Below are positions 45,396-56,895 of a stretch of DNA of 64,000 nucleotides, piece by piece (position 1 is the first letter of the stretch; every line of letters begins with the position of its first letter). The notes under the pieces were generated by a model. The model ran no database searches. It had not been told where the DNA came from and saw only the letters and a program-made list of their open reading frames with translations. A program made the position numbers and the translations under genes. Source of the stretch: Trogon surrucura (lineage: Eukaryota > Chordata > Aves > Trogoniformes > Trogonidae); the NCBI GenBank assembly GCA_020746105.1, contig CM036639.1:6835501-6899500 (forward strand). Reading direction: 5' to 3'.

Positions 45396-46800
45396 TTTTT
45401 CCTCAAATTCTTCTGAGACAGAATCCCAAAACTACTTTCATTGTTAAAGGCAAACAGTAAGTAGGCATTCTAGAAGGAAACACATCCCATGCTCTTTTCT
45501 TAGATTCTCTTAAATTCTTAGATTGTCTTAAAGTCCTATTTCCTTCTGTTGACTGTAAAGTAGATCTGGGGAACTCTCTAAAGAAATGCCTGTGTGAGTA
45601 CAGTTCATTTCAGCTAACTTCATTCTTCTGAAGGTAGATGCTTGCACCTGAACTAATCATGGAATTGTAGAATTATTAAATATCCTGATTTGGAAAGCAC
45701 CCACCAGGATCATTGAGTCCAGCTGCTGACTCCACACAGGGCAACCTAAAGGTTAAAAGATATATCTAAGAGCACACTCAAAGTGCTTCTTCAACATTGA
45801 CAGGGTTGAGGCCATGACCACTCCCCTGGGGAGCTTGTCTCAGTGCTTGGACACCCTCTCAGTGAAGAACCTTTTCCTAACATCCTGTCTGAACTCCGCC
45901 TGATGCAGCTTTAAGCCGTTCCCTCGTGTCCTATGACCAGACACCAGGGAAAAGAGATCAGTTCCACCCTCTCTGCTCCTCCTCATGAGGAAGTTGTAGA
46001 CACAATGGAGTCACCCCTCAACAAACCTAGTATCCTCAGCTACTCCTTGTAAGTCCTGCCCTCTAGCCCTTTCACCATCTTTGCTGCCCTTTTTTGGACA
46101 GATTCTAAGGTTTTTTTATCCTCCTATATTGTGGAGCCCAAAACCGCACACAGTATTTTAGTTTCTTGAATCAGAAATAGTGCAGCTAGCAGGACAAGGG
46201 AAGGGATTATCCTCCTGTGCTTGGCACTGGTGTGGCCTCACCTTGAATCCTCACGTTTGGGTCCCTCATGACAAGAAGGACCTTGAGGTGCTGGAGTGTG
46301 TCCAGAGAACAGCAACAAAGCTGGTGAAGTGTCTGGAGAACAAACCTTACGAGGAGAGGCTGAAGGAACGTGGGGTGTTCAGCCTGGAGTAAAGAAGGCT
46401 GGGGGAAGACCTTCTCCCTCTCTACGACTACCTGAAAAAAGATTGTAGTGAGACGGGAATTGGTCTCTGTCCACAAGTAGTAAGTGAGAGGGAATGGCCT
46501 CAAGTTGCACCCAGGGAGGTTTAGATTGGACATTAGGAAAAATTTCTTCACCAAAAGGATTGTCAAGCACTGGAACAGGCTGCCCAAGGCAGCAGTGGAG
46601 TCACCATTCTCAGAGAAATGTGAAAGATGTGTAGTTGTGCTGCTCAGGGACATGATTTAGAGGTGGGCTTGGCAGTGTTAGGTTTCAAGTTGGACTTGAT
46701 GGTCTTAAAAGCCTTTTCCAGCATAAACGATTCCACAATTCTGTGAGTTGAGGCTGCTCCAAGGCTGAGCAGAGTCAAGTCACTCCTGTACTTGAGGGGG
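45396..46800. repeat. Inverted partner of 11.5-12.9 kb
   Basis: It contains a minus-strand CR1 fragment (45665-46140) and a plus-strand CR1 fragment (46150-46745) plus flanking non-CR1 sequence on both sides, mirroring 11520-12904 in reverse complement. Paired coordinates sum to about 58310-58320. Identity in the non-CR1 part is about 90%, lower than in the ERV arms. Confidence 0.75.
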
Positions 46801-47381
46801 AGCCAAATATAATAAAAAAGCCAGCATGAGAGCCACTCCAGGCCTAATACAGCACCCTGAAGCATTTAAAATGTAGCTGTTGATTCACTTGAATCACCTC
46901 TCCATGCTCCCTGCAAAGACAATAACTAGGCATTTCTTCTCATAGGGTTGTGTGATCTGAAAGCCGAAGTAGGATTCAGGGTTTCAAATTACACACAAAG
47001 CTTTTGGGATTTCCAACAAATTTAAATGATACCGCTGCTCAAAATCATGGCAGAGTGATGCCATTCTGTGACGGTTTGGGGATGAAGTTGAGATGAGATG
47101 GAAGGGAGCAATAATTGACCTTGAGAAAGGAAGATGTGCAATTACACTGGTAGTTTAGATGAGTTATTGAGCAGACCTTGTGAATAGTCATTTATTTAGG
47201 TTTAAACTGATGATTAAAAAGGGGTATATCTTGCACTCTAGCCACAATAGCACTTGATATACCTGATGCATTGAAGAAAAAACCAAATATTTCAGTGGGA
47301 TGTGACCAAGTGAACACCATCAAAACAATCTTCTGGGTTTCTCATCATGTTTCCAAATAAATGTCCCAACCTCTTGGGTGA

Positions 47382-47414
<33 letters not shown>

Positions 47415-47587
47415 TTTAGATGTGCCCCTTTTCCACGACAGCCTGTTTCTAAATTATGCTCCATAAGCAGATAAAGCAGGGGGAAGGTGAGACGGAGACA
47501 CAAGTGAGCAGGCATGTGTAAAATGTTTGTGAGCATTTCCCTGGATTTCTTCCATTTCTGATATCTCATTCTGCAAAAGCTGCAAGA
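46801..47587. other. Unassigned; contains a (CT)n(CA)n microsatellite
   Basis: No gene recognised and no match to the OR 1 region, which would be its partner if the mirror symmetry were complete. CTCTCTCTCT then CACACACACA lies at about 47382-47414. Confidence 0.5.
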
Positions 47588-48495
47588 GATGCCTCCACAT
47601 CAATCCCAGGCCTCCGTTATCTCAGTGTGGCTGTGCTGCTGGTCGAGCACACAAGGCCAAGCAGTGATCCAGTGAGATGTCTGTGTTTTCTGACACCTCA
47701 GGTGCAAGTGGCTTGAGCGTACCTACAGTCGTCCTCGCCAATCTTCCGCTGCACCTCTATATTCCACCCCCCTTGCTTGAGCAACCGCATTCACTGGTGA
47801 AATTGGAGGTATCTGCTTAGGCTTGCAGGGTGTATTAGAAAGAAATCTACAATGGCACATGAAAGAATATATATAGAGAAAAGCAAAAAGAGTTCAACAA
47901 TAGTGATTTAAATCAAGTGTCCTCTCTCAGGGGATGCAGGCATGATGTCAGCCAGGTATCATTTGTTGTATCAAGTCCTGAAGATGTTGAACATCATTCT
48001 TCAGGCAGACTGATTCCTCAGTTTTGTGGAGGCAACAGACGTCCCGTATAGATGACGGAAGTGTGGTTCAAGCTTTTTTGGGTTGAACTGCAAGCTGGTT
48101 CATGACACCAGCAATGCTGTTCCGATGCTGTTTCCTCTGGATGGAGCACAGATATGCGTCGAAGAAACCTGGAACACAAAAACTCAAGAATCTGATATTA
48201 ATAGAGGGTGTAAAATAAGCAACGATGTTGGCATACAGAACCATACAGCACTCTCAGGGATTCAAATGACACATCTTTTTGATGAGGTGAGATGTAACTG
48301 TATTTTGTACAGATTGCCACATTATTCCCACTTGTTGAAGTACCTGAACAGTTGGAATAATTTCCTTCTAACCCCCTGGAATATGATACCGTTTTACAGT
48401 TATGACCTTATCAGGCACAGGCAGCATGACAGGATACCAGGATCCCACTGTGCAAATCCATGCAAAACAGTTACAGGTTCGTTTGCGAATCCTGC

Positions 48496-49977
48496 TTATG
48501 AAGCTCCAAAGCAGAAGCAACTATTTAAGGTTTCAAGTATCTGTCCTGCCTGCACATCAATATTCAAATGATATTCTTTAGTTGGGGCAATTAGCACTGT
48601 CACAGTAAATGGCATGGCATTTTTTGTTGTTAAGGTAACCTTAATTTGAAGAGCAGAAGCTGGACTTCCCCTCATTCCACAAATCTGTGATGTAACTTGT
48701 TTATTATTAGTGTTACTCTGTAACACAGCCACCTCAGCTCCAGCATCCACCAGAGCTAACACAGGTGAAGTTCCTCCGGATTGCCACTGTGTAGTTAAAG
48801 CAACAGAAGGGTGTTCGTCCTCCTCATGATAAGGGGCTACAGTTGCTGCTATTTCGGGGGACCTGCCAGACTTCTGCTTTGGCTGTCTCAGCACTCCCCA
48901 GGCAGCGTCCTGCTCTGAGGCAGCAGGAGGGGTCTGGGCTGGCGGTGAGGCCAGATCCAGCCCTGCGCTGCCTGCTGTGCTGGCGGTGAGGTCTGTGACT
49001 GCCTGTTTGCTGTCAGGCTTTGTGACCTGCAATACTGGTGTTGCTGACATGGCATCACCCACGGTGTTGGTGAAGGCACCGTGTGTGCACAGCAGACCCT
49101 GTTGTATTAATTCAGCTGTGCTCTTTGCAGAGTCTCGTAATGGCATAATAGCACGCTGGCAGTCAGCATTAGCATTTTCATGTGCTAATTGCGTTAAAGG
49201 TGTCTGTAGCGCTTCCTCATTGTCTGTCTGGTGAGTTAAAGCAGTTTGCAATCTATCAATAAACGTAACATAAGGTTCTTGCAGACCCTGCCGTATCTCT
49301 GCAAAAGGTAATTGCCATATCCCTACTTCAGGGACATGTCTCAAACTTTTCACTGCTGATGTAGTTACTTGTTGTAAGATCAGTTGTGATAAATTTGCTT
49401 GAGCTTGCAGCGTGGCATATTGTCCTTCTCCCATATATTCTGCCATATCACCTGGGGTTAAACTTGCAGTATTATCCATAGTCTGAACTGTGGCAAGTTC
49501 CCCATACTCTGCCCACCAAACGGTACATTGTGCTGCACTCAGAACCAATCTCATCAGAGATTTCCAGTCATACGGTGTCATAGAGTGAGATTCTCCAGCT
49601 GTTTGCAACAAATCCCTGGTATAATTATTCTGCAGCCCATATTGTCCTATGGCCTTCCGTACTTCTTTAACAATCTCATTCCTGAATTGCTGATATTCGG
49701 GAGGTCGGTTTGGCTGATACAGCACAGGACATGCCACCCACATAGTGAAATCGCCTTTCTTAATAGCTCCCTCCTTTATTTTCTCAACAACAGGTTTATA
49801 GGAAGGTGCCGACACAGACATCAATGGACGCTCTAAAAAGTCTTTTAAGAATGGTTCTGCCCCTGCGTTTGGTGGTGCTGTTGCAGCAATTGTTGCAGGT
49901 GGATTTGAAATACTGATAGGAGAGGGCGGCCGTGATTTATTTTTCAGAATTTGTTCTGCTGTTGGAGGTTCCGCTGC
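48496..49977 (-). pseudogene. gag capsid-dUTPase/protease open frame, right ERVK-like copy
   Basis: One open frame of 494 codons runs from the capsid start to a stop at 48496. It holds the major homology region (IRQGLQEPYVTFIDRL), then a linker, AGSAGLDL of the dUTPase type and the protease-like LVDAGAEVAVL. In exogenous betaretroviruses gag and pro are in different frames and NC lies between; here NC is missing, so the fusion came from an internal deletion. The start codon position now reads GTG (49978-49980), because a CR1 3' end was inserted exactly there. Limits exclude the junction codon. Catalytic DTGA is DAGA. Confidence 0.72.
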
Positions 49978-51172
49978 CACAGAATCACAGAATCACAGAA
50001 TGTTAGGGATTGGAAGGGACCTTGAAAGATCATCAAGTCCAATCCCCCTGCCAGAGCAGGAACGCCTCGATAATGCTACATAGGAACGTGTCCAGGCAGG
50101 TCTTGAATGCCTCCAGAGAAGGAGACTCCACAACCTCCCTGGGCAGCCTGTTCCAGTGTTCCGTCACCCTCACTGAGAAGAAGTTTCTTCTCGAGTTTAA
50201 GCGGAACCTCTTATGTTCCAGTTTCAGCCCATTACCCCTTGTCCTATCAGTGGTTGTCACCGAGAAGAGCCTGGCTCCATCCTCGTGACACTCACCCTTT
50301 AGATATTTATAAACATTAATGAGGTCACCCCTCAGTCTCCTCTTCTCCAAACTAAAGAGCCCCAGCTCCCTCAGCCTTTCCTCATAAGGGAGATGCTCCA
50401 CTCCCTTAATCATCTTAGTTGCCCTGTGCTGGACTCTCTCCAGCAGTTCCCTGTCTTTCTTGAACTGAGGGGCCCAGAACTGGACACAATATTCCAGATG
50501 GGGTCTCACCAGGGCAGAGTAGAGGGGCAGGAGAACCTCTCTTGACCTACTAACCACCCCCCTTCTAACACACCCCAGGATGCCATTGGCCTTCCTGACC
50601 ACGAGGGTACAGTGCTGGCTCATGGTCATCCTGCTGTCCACCAGAACCCCCAGGTCCCTTTCCCCTACACTGCTCTCTAATAAGTCATTCCCCAACTTAT
50701 ACTGGAACCTGGGGTTGTTCCTACCCAGATGCAAGACCCTACATTTACCCTTGTTATATTTCATTAAATTTTTCCCTGCCCAACTCTCCAGCCTGTCCAG
50801 GTCTCGCTGGATGGCAGCACAGCCTGCTGGCGTGTCAGCCACTCCTCCCAGTTTGGTGTCATCAGCAAACTTGCTGACAGTACTCTCTAGTCCCTCATCC
50901 AAGTCATTGACGAATATATTGAATAACACTGGTCCCAGTACCGACCCTTGAGGGACTCCACTGGATACAGGCCTAAAATAATGACTTCCTCTTGGCAAAG
51001 CCGTTCTGCTATGCGTAGAGACAGGGCCAAGGAGAATTGTTCCATCCCCCTATAAGGCATGTAGGCCATGCTGAACAGACAGCATCTTTGTCATTTCCCT
51101 GACCGGGAATCGAACCCGGGCCGCGGCGGTGAGAGCGCCGAATCCTAACCACTAGACCACCAGGGAGTACAA
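49978..51172 (-). mobile_element. Chimeric retroinsertion: tRNA-Glu + unknown body + CR1 3' part
   Basis: The left provirus reads CTATTAAAACTATGGCAGCGG without interruption, whereas the right has 1.2 kb between AAAACT and GGCAGCGG. In minus orientation the insert is TGTAC, a complete tRNA-Glu, about 120 nt of unassigned sequence ending near TTTT (50975-50978), then CR1 from RT to the 3' repeats at 49981-50002. All parts share one orientation. The CR1 part keeps an open frame of 321 codons with FADDTKLGG and the tail domain. Confidence 0.85.
51095..51166 (-). tRNA. tRNA-Glu (anticodon CTC)
   Basis: The 72-nt reverse complement starts TCCCTGGTGGTCTAGTGG and ends TTCCCGGTCAGGGA plus discriminator A. 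A-box TGGTCTAGTGG and B-box GGTTCGATTCC are intact; the anticodon loop is CTCTCAC. It looks identical to the vertebrate tRNA-Glu-CTC as I recall it, and acceptor, anticodon and T stems pair. No CCA is encoded. The first TTTT downstream is about 115 nt away, unusual for a tRNA gene. It lies at the 5' end of a CR1-type insertion, so it may be a retrotransposed head and not an ordinary gene. Confidence 0.9.
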
Positions 51173-51199
51173 GTTTTAACAGACTTTATAGATGGGTAT

Positions 51200-51640
51200 A
51201 ATTCTGACTCCTTTTCAGGATCAATAGTATCAGGATCCCATGGATCCACGGACACTTTATCACAAACATGTTCTGCCGTGCCCTGATTGATGCAAATTAG
51301 GGGTTCAGCAGCAGTTGTTCCTGCTGCTTGCAGGAATTCCTCATCAGGCTGTAATCCAGTCAAAGCAGTGTAAACCGTCCGATGCATAACTAACTCATCT
51401 GGTACCTTAAACTGTAAATCTTTCTCAGTCTGTAACTCCTCACCAACCTTTGCCCACAATTTTGTATCATCAGAGCCTGAATTAGGAAACCAGTTACAAT
51501 ATTCCTTAACCCGTTTACTGCAATTGCAGTACCCAAGAAGTCGGTACTTTAAATCCCTGTTCGCGTAATAGACGCTGTAATACTGCATAGAGCTTGTGCT
51601 CTTTGGAGCTAGACTGCCCCACGACTACTGTGTCGCGAGG
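51200..51640 (-). pseudogene. gag matrix remnant, right ERVK-like copy
   Basis: Two overlapping frames carry the matrix pieces (VGQSSSKEHKLYA, then VKEYCNWFPNSGSDDTKLW) followed by an acidic linker with DPWDPDTIDPEKESE. The linker runs on directly, without the 554-bp segment present in the left copy. Confidence 0.6.
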
Positions 51641-51850
51641 CTTCCCCAGGCCCCTGGAAAAGGTGTGCACACCGTCTGTTTCCTGTGTTAGGATGTTCGA
51701 CCATGGAGCCACCGCTGGAGGAGTTTGTTTGTTGAATCCCTGTTCGGGTGTCATAGTTTGCCGGGTCCCTGTTTGGGTGCTGTTTGCTGTGGAATCGTTT
51801 GTCGGGTCCCCATTCAGGAGCCGTTTTCGGCTGAGTCGTTTATTTGTTGA

Positions 51851-51868
51851 TCCTCACGTTGGGCACAA
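51851..51868 (-). other. Primer-binding site, right ERVK-like copy
   Basis: TTGTGCCCAACGTGAGGA in minus orientation; one base differs from the left copy. Confidence 0.7.
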
Positions 51869-51870
51869 TT

Positions 51871-52282
51871 TGCAGCGGGCTGAAAGGCACAGACTCAGCT
51901 CTCGAGAGAAGCTAAGACAAAGTTTATTAGCAAGAAACAGTATTTATGGGTTACAAGCAGGAGACCAGACTATGCAGCCAGGGCTCTTAGTAGCTCCTTG
52001 AATCACTCTCTTATCACACAGGGAGAACAGACGTTCCCAGGTCTGTTTTGATCACACTCTCCCATCCACTCCCACGCACGTCTTGTGTACAAGAACCGTC
52101 TTATCTGTCCATTCTCATGAGCAAACTCTCAACACCAGCTGTACTCGGCTGGTCACGGTCTCTTTCCATTATTAACAAGCAAGAGTTATGGACTTGTTTA
52201 GAAAAGAGATTAAGGACGAGTCTCTTAATTTTGCAACACAGTGCTCCCGGAATGGCTAGCTGTAAAATGCAGGTGATCCACA
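51871..52282 (-). repeat. 5' LTR, right ERVK-like copy
   Basis: 412 bp, same length as the left 5' LTR and different at about 9 positions, four of them clustered (GATAACAAC against ACTAAGAGC in the two copies). In that cluster the right copy agrees with the 3' LTR. Confidence 0.88.
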
Positions 52283-52288
52283 TCGGAT

Positions 52289-53180
52289 GGTCTGCAACAA
52301 CCTCTCTCATTGCCCATCCTCTCCTCTGCTGATAAAAGGAGGGCACCATGGTTAGTCTGGCTCTAAATGGGCAATTTCAGATGTTATAGGTAGGTTGGCT
52401 GGGTCCATACTTCAGTCTGCCAGGTCCTCATTTTTCTTTTCAGTCAGTGATTCACCCATCTCTGCAAGATGACTCTTCCTGGTGCCGTGGTGCACATCGG
52501 AGAGAAAGAAACAATTTACAGTCCCTCATTATTTCTTCCAGTATGCTGAAAGTGTCTGCAAAATTAATTCGTTAATTGCATTCTTTGTATTAGCTTTAAA
52601 AGCAGAGCAAAATGCTCAAACGTCACTGACTTCATAGAATATTTCTTCTATTTTACATGAGTGGCATTACTGTTATTACCTTGAATTAAAATAGCCAACC
52701 TAACATGTTGTTCCTTTTCGATGTGTTCCCAAGAAGCGGAGCCTCTGTTCCTCTCAAAGGGAGCTTCTTGGTGAATGACTCAGTAATGAATCCTTTGAAG
52801 CTCTGGCAATGCTGCCGTGCTCTCCAGCTGTGAAAGATGCAGTCACCGCAGCCTCCTTATACCTTAAGGTCAGGATGAACTTCAAGAAGTAGATGCAAAC
52901 CAAGCTGCCTTAGGAGGCGCTGAAGGTAATAACCTGGCTAAATATGTCATGTATCACAGAGACCTTGCAGCACTATAAACCTTACCCACATGTTTAGACA
53001 TGCTCAAGAGTTTCCTTGATCACTTAGCTCTGGCAAACCACATACGGTAACTGTGATGGACGATACTTTCTGTAATTTAATCCTTTCATGTTATTCCCTA
53101 TGGCATCAGAAACTTCAGGTCAAATTTAGAGATGACATACAATGTTGTGAATTACACGCTTATACCAAGGTAAAAAAAGG
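52289..53180. other. Right-arm partner of 3220-4951 without the solo LTR
   Basis: Matches the left arm in reverse, but at about 52501 it passes straight through the place where the left has the 824-bp LTR. No gene recognised. Confidence 0.7.
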
Positions 53181-56100
53181 TGTAAGAAGCTAAAGAACTC
53201 GGAATTTGGCCCCATGGTTATTGTCCTCTATTAATTTAAGCATGTATTTTAAAACAGTGAACACCAGCACACAAAGCAATATTGCGACTGTTTTGATCCC
53301 ATCATCCGGCCCCTCCCACTGTGACACCTCTCCACGTCCCCTTCTGTAAGAGGCTGTGTTAGTCTTTTGCCTCGATATTGCTGAAGTGAAACCAGTAAAC
53401 GAACCATGGCCACCACAACGGAAGTGCCTCCCAGACTGGAGGTTTCCTGTTGTTGTGCAGAGAACAAATTACAAGAAACTAAGCGAATTCCGAGAAACTA
53501 ACCTAGCCTCCACGCATGCACCCAGACCTGCGATCTACTTATCGAGACCCCACAGTGATGGTGTTGAGCATGCGAACCACTGATGGTGAGAGGCGGAGTT
53601 AAGCAATTAAGTTTTTGGAATATCACAGTATCACAGTATGCTAGGGATTGGAAGGGACCTCAAAAGATCATCTAGTCCAGTCTCCCTGCCAGAGCAGGAA
53701 CACCCAGATGATGTTACCCAGGAAGGCGTCCAGGTGGGTTTTGAATATCTCCAGAGGAGACTCCACACCCTCCCTGGGCAGCCTGGGCCAGGGCTCTGTC
53801 ACCCTCACTGAGAAGAATTCTATTCTCAAATTTAAGTGGAACCTCGTGTGTTCCAGCTTGATTCCATTACCCCTTGTCCTATCATTGTTTGCCAGCAAGA
53901 AGAGCCTGGCTCCATCTGCGTGACACTCACCCTTTATATATTTATAAAAACTAATAAGGTCACCCCTCAGCCTCCTCTTCTACAAACTAAATAGACCCAG
54001 CTCTCTCAGTCTTTCCTCATAAAGGAGATGCTCCACTCCCTTAATCATCTTAGTTGCCCTGTGCTGGACTCTCTCCAGCAGTTCCCTGTCTTTCTTGAAC
54101 TGAGGGGCCCAGAACTGGACACAATATTCCAGATGGGGTCTCACCAGGGCAGAGTAGAGGGGCAGGAGAACCTCTCTCGACCTACTAACCACCCCCCTTC
54201 TAATACACCCCAGGATGCCATTGGCCTTCCTGGCCACAAGGGCACAGTGCTGGCTCATGGTCATCCTGCTGTCCACCAGCACCCCCAGGTCCCTTTCCCC
54301 TACACTGCTCTCTAACAGGTCATTCCCCAACTTATACTGGAACCTGGGGTTGTTCCTACCCAGATGCAAGACTCTACATTTACCCTTGTTATATTTCATT
54401 AAATTTTTCCCCGCCCAACTCTCCAGTCTGTCCAGGTCTCGCTGGATGGCAGCACAGCCTTCTGGTGTGTCAGCCACTCCTCCCAGCTTGGTGTCATCAG
54501 CAAACTTGCTGATAGTGCACTCAATTCCCTCATCTAAATCGCTGATGAATATATTGAATAATATTGGCCCCAGTACTGACCCTTGAGGCACTCCACTAGA
54601 TACCGGTCTCCAAACAGACTCCGCCCCATTGACTACGACTCTCTGGCTTCTTTCATTCAGCCAGTCCGCAGTCCACCTCACTAACTGATCGTCCAGCCCA
54701 CACTTCCTCAGTTCACCTGTGAGGATGCTGTGGGAGACTGTGTCAAATGCTTTACTGAAGTAAAGGTAGACCACATCCACCGCTCTGCCATCATCCATCC
54801 ACCTCGTTATTTCCTCATAAAAGGCTATGAGGTTGGTCAAGCACGACTTCCCTTTGGTGAAGCCATGTCAACTGTCTCTAATGACCCCCTTATCCTTGAT
54901 ATGCCTTGAGATGGCACCAAGGATAAGTCATTCCATCACTTTCCCAGGGATGGAGGTGAGGCTGACCGGTCTATAGTTACCCAGGTCCTCCTTCTTGCCC
55001 TTTTTGAAGACTGGAGTGACATTTGCTTTCCTCCAGTCCTCAGGTACCTCTCCCGTCTCCCAAGACTTGGCAAAGATTATGGAGAGTGGTCCAGCAATGA
55101 CATCAGCCAGCTCCCTCAGCACCCACGGGTGCATCCCATCTGGACCCATGGATTTATGGATATCCAGATTGCTTAATTGGTCCCTAACCCAGTCCTCATC
55201 GACTAAGGCAAACTCCTCCACTGCCCTGACTTCCTCTGGGGCCTCAGGGGAACGGGGCTCCTCAGGACAGCCTCCGGCAGAGTAGACAGAGACAAAGAAG
55301 GCATTCAGTAACTCTGCCTTCTCTGTATCTTCTGTCACCAAGGCACCCAACTCATTCATCAGTGGGCCTACATTGCCTCTGGTGTTAGTTTTATCTGCCA
55401 TGTATTTGAAAAAGCTCTTTCTGCTGTCCTTGACCCCTCTTGCCAGGTTTAATTCTAAGGAGGCCTTAGCTATAATAGCTGCCTTCCTACATCGTCTAAC
55501 AGCAGCCTTATATTTTTCCCAAGTGGCCAGCCCTTCCTTTCATGACCCATAAACTCTCCTCTTCCACTTGAGCATACCCAGCAGTTCCCTATTGAGCCAC
55601 GCAAGTCTCCTGGCTCCCTTCCTTGACTTCCTCCGTGTTGGGATGCTCTGATCTTGAGCTTTGAAGAAGCAGTCCCTGAATGCCAACCAACTATCTTGGG
55701 CCCCTTTACCTTCAAGCAGCCTTGCCCATGGGGTTTCCCCTAGCAATTGCTTGAAAAGGTCAAAGTTTGCCCTGCTGAAGTCCAGGGTTGCAATTCTACT
55801 TGCTATTCTGGTCCTACCACACAAGATCCTGAACTCTACCATCTGATGGTCACTGCAGCCAAGGCAGCGTTCAACCTTCACCGCTTCGACCAGACCCTCC
55901 TTGTAAGTGAGGATGAGATCCAGCAGTGCACCTCTCCTAGTTGGCTCACGCACCATTCGTATGGGGAAGTTATCTTCAGTGTACTGGAGGAACCTCCTGG
56001 ACTGTGGCTGGCTGGTTGAGTTGTCCTTCCAGCAAATATCAGGGAAGTTAAAATCCCCCACGACAACCAGGGCCTGTGACTGTGAGGCTGCTCTCAGCTG

Positions 56101-56299
56101 CCTGTAGAAGGCCTCGTCACCTTCCTCACCCTGATTGGGTGGCCTGTAATAGACACCCACAACAGTATCTCCCCTGCCAACCTGCCCCTTAATTCTAACC
56201 CACAGACTCTCAACTCACTCATCACCTGTCCCTGGACAGTACTCAGTACATTGTAGCTGCTCTCTCACATAAAGAGCAACTGCACCATCATGCCTGGCT

Positions 56300-56700
56300 T
56301 GTAGAGGAATTTCTTGTGGAGCAGAGGCGCGGTATTACTTTAAGGACGTGGACAACCCAGCTTAGGCCTAAACAGAGGCTCTGTCCTTGAAGCTGCCTTG
56401 GAACACAGGGAGGAGGAGGTTTTATCTATTTTGTGAGAGCTTTGCGAGATGCTTGGCAGGAGGTGCTGGCCCCAGGGGGAGAAGGGGGGGTGATAGCCGC
56501 TTGCATAGTGGAATGGCACTGCCCAATAAAACGCTGGCGCGTGTAAACCTGTAACCGACCAACTCTGTGAAGGGGCAGGCGCGGGGACACTGCTGAACTG
56601 TATATATTGAGCTGTCCGGAGCAATAAAGGGAGGACGATCTGTAGCCATATTGGTGTGATGGTCGTTGACTTGGCCGGCTCTCCGAAGGGACCCTCTTCA
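56300..56700 (+). repeat. 5' LTR of the nested provirus
   Basis: TGTAGAGGAATTTC ... GGACCCTCTTCA. TATATATTGAG near 56602 and AATAAAG near 56625 mark the promoter and polyadenylation signal, about 20 bp apart. Confidence 0.92.
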
Positions 56701-56702
56701 TC

Positions 56703-56720
56703 TGGCGCCCGAACAGGGAC
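56703..56720 (+). other. Primer-binding site, tRNA-Lys(3) type
   Basis: TGGCGCCCGAACAGGGAC begins two bases after the LTR and is an exact match to the lysine-3 type primer site known from lentiviruses and MMTV. Confidence 0.92.
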
Positions 56721-56895
56721 CCTCTATGGACGCTTAAATGCGGATTGCTTAAATGTGGGAAGACTCCGAAGCATCGGACGTGAGCCGATTTGGGAGCCGG
56801 AGAGCTGGAGGCAGGAGAGTTCCAGGTGTGACCAAAAGGGCACCGGAGACCAGAGCTTGAGCAGCCGATCAAGCCCCTGCCAAGGTAAGACCGCG

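Larger units (their letters stand above)
47588..52282 (-). mobile_element. ERVK-like provirus, right copy (3' LTR missing)
   Basis: Inverted copy of 4952-8926. It has the 5' LTR with the same flank (TCGGAT on the plus strand), primer site, matrix remnant, gag-pro frame and the 3' internal stretch. Homology stops at about 47588, 300 bp before the polypurine tract, so there is no 3' LTR. A 1.2-kb tRNA/CR1 insertion lies at 49978-51172. Confidence 0.88.

Noticed and set aside
51095-51166. tRNA-Glu as an ordinary functional tRNA gene
   Set aside because: Not rejected as a sequence, but its position at the head of a CR1-type insertion and the lack of a close TTTT terminator argue against a normal locus.
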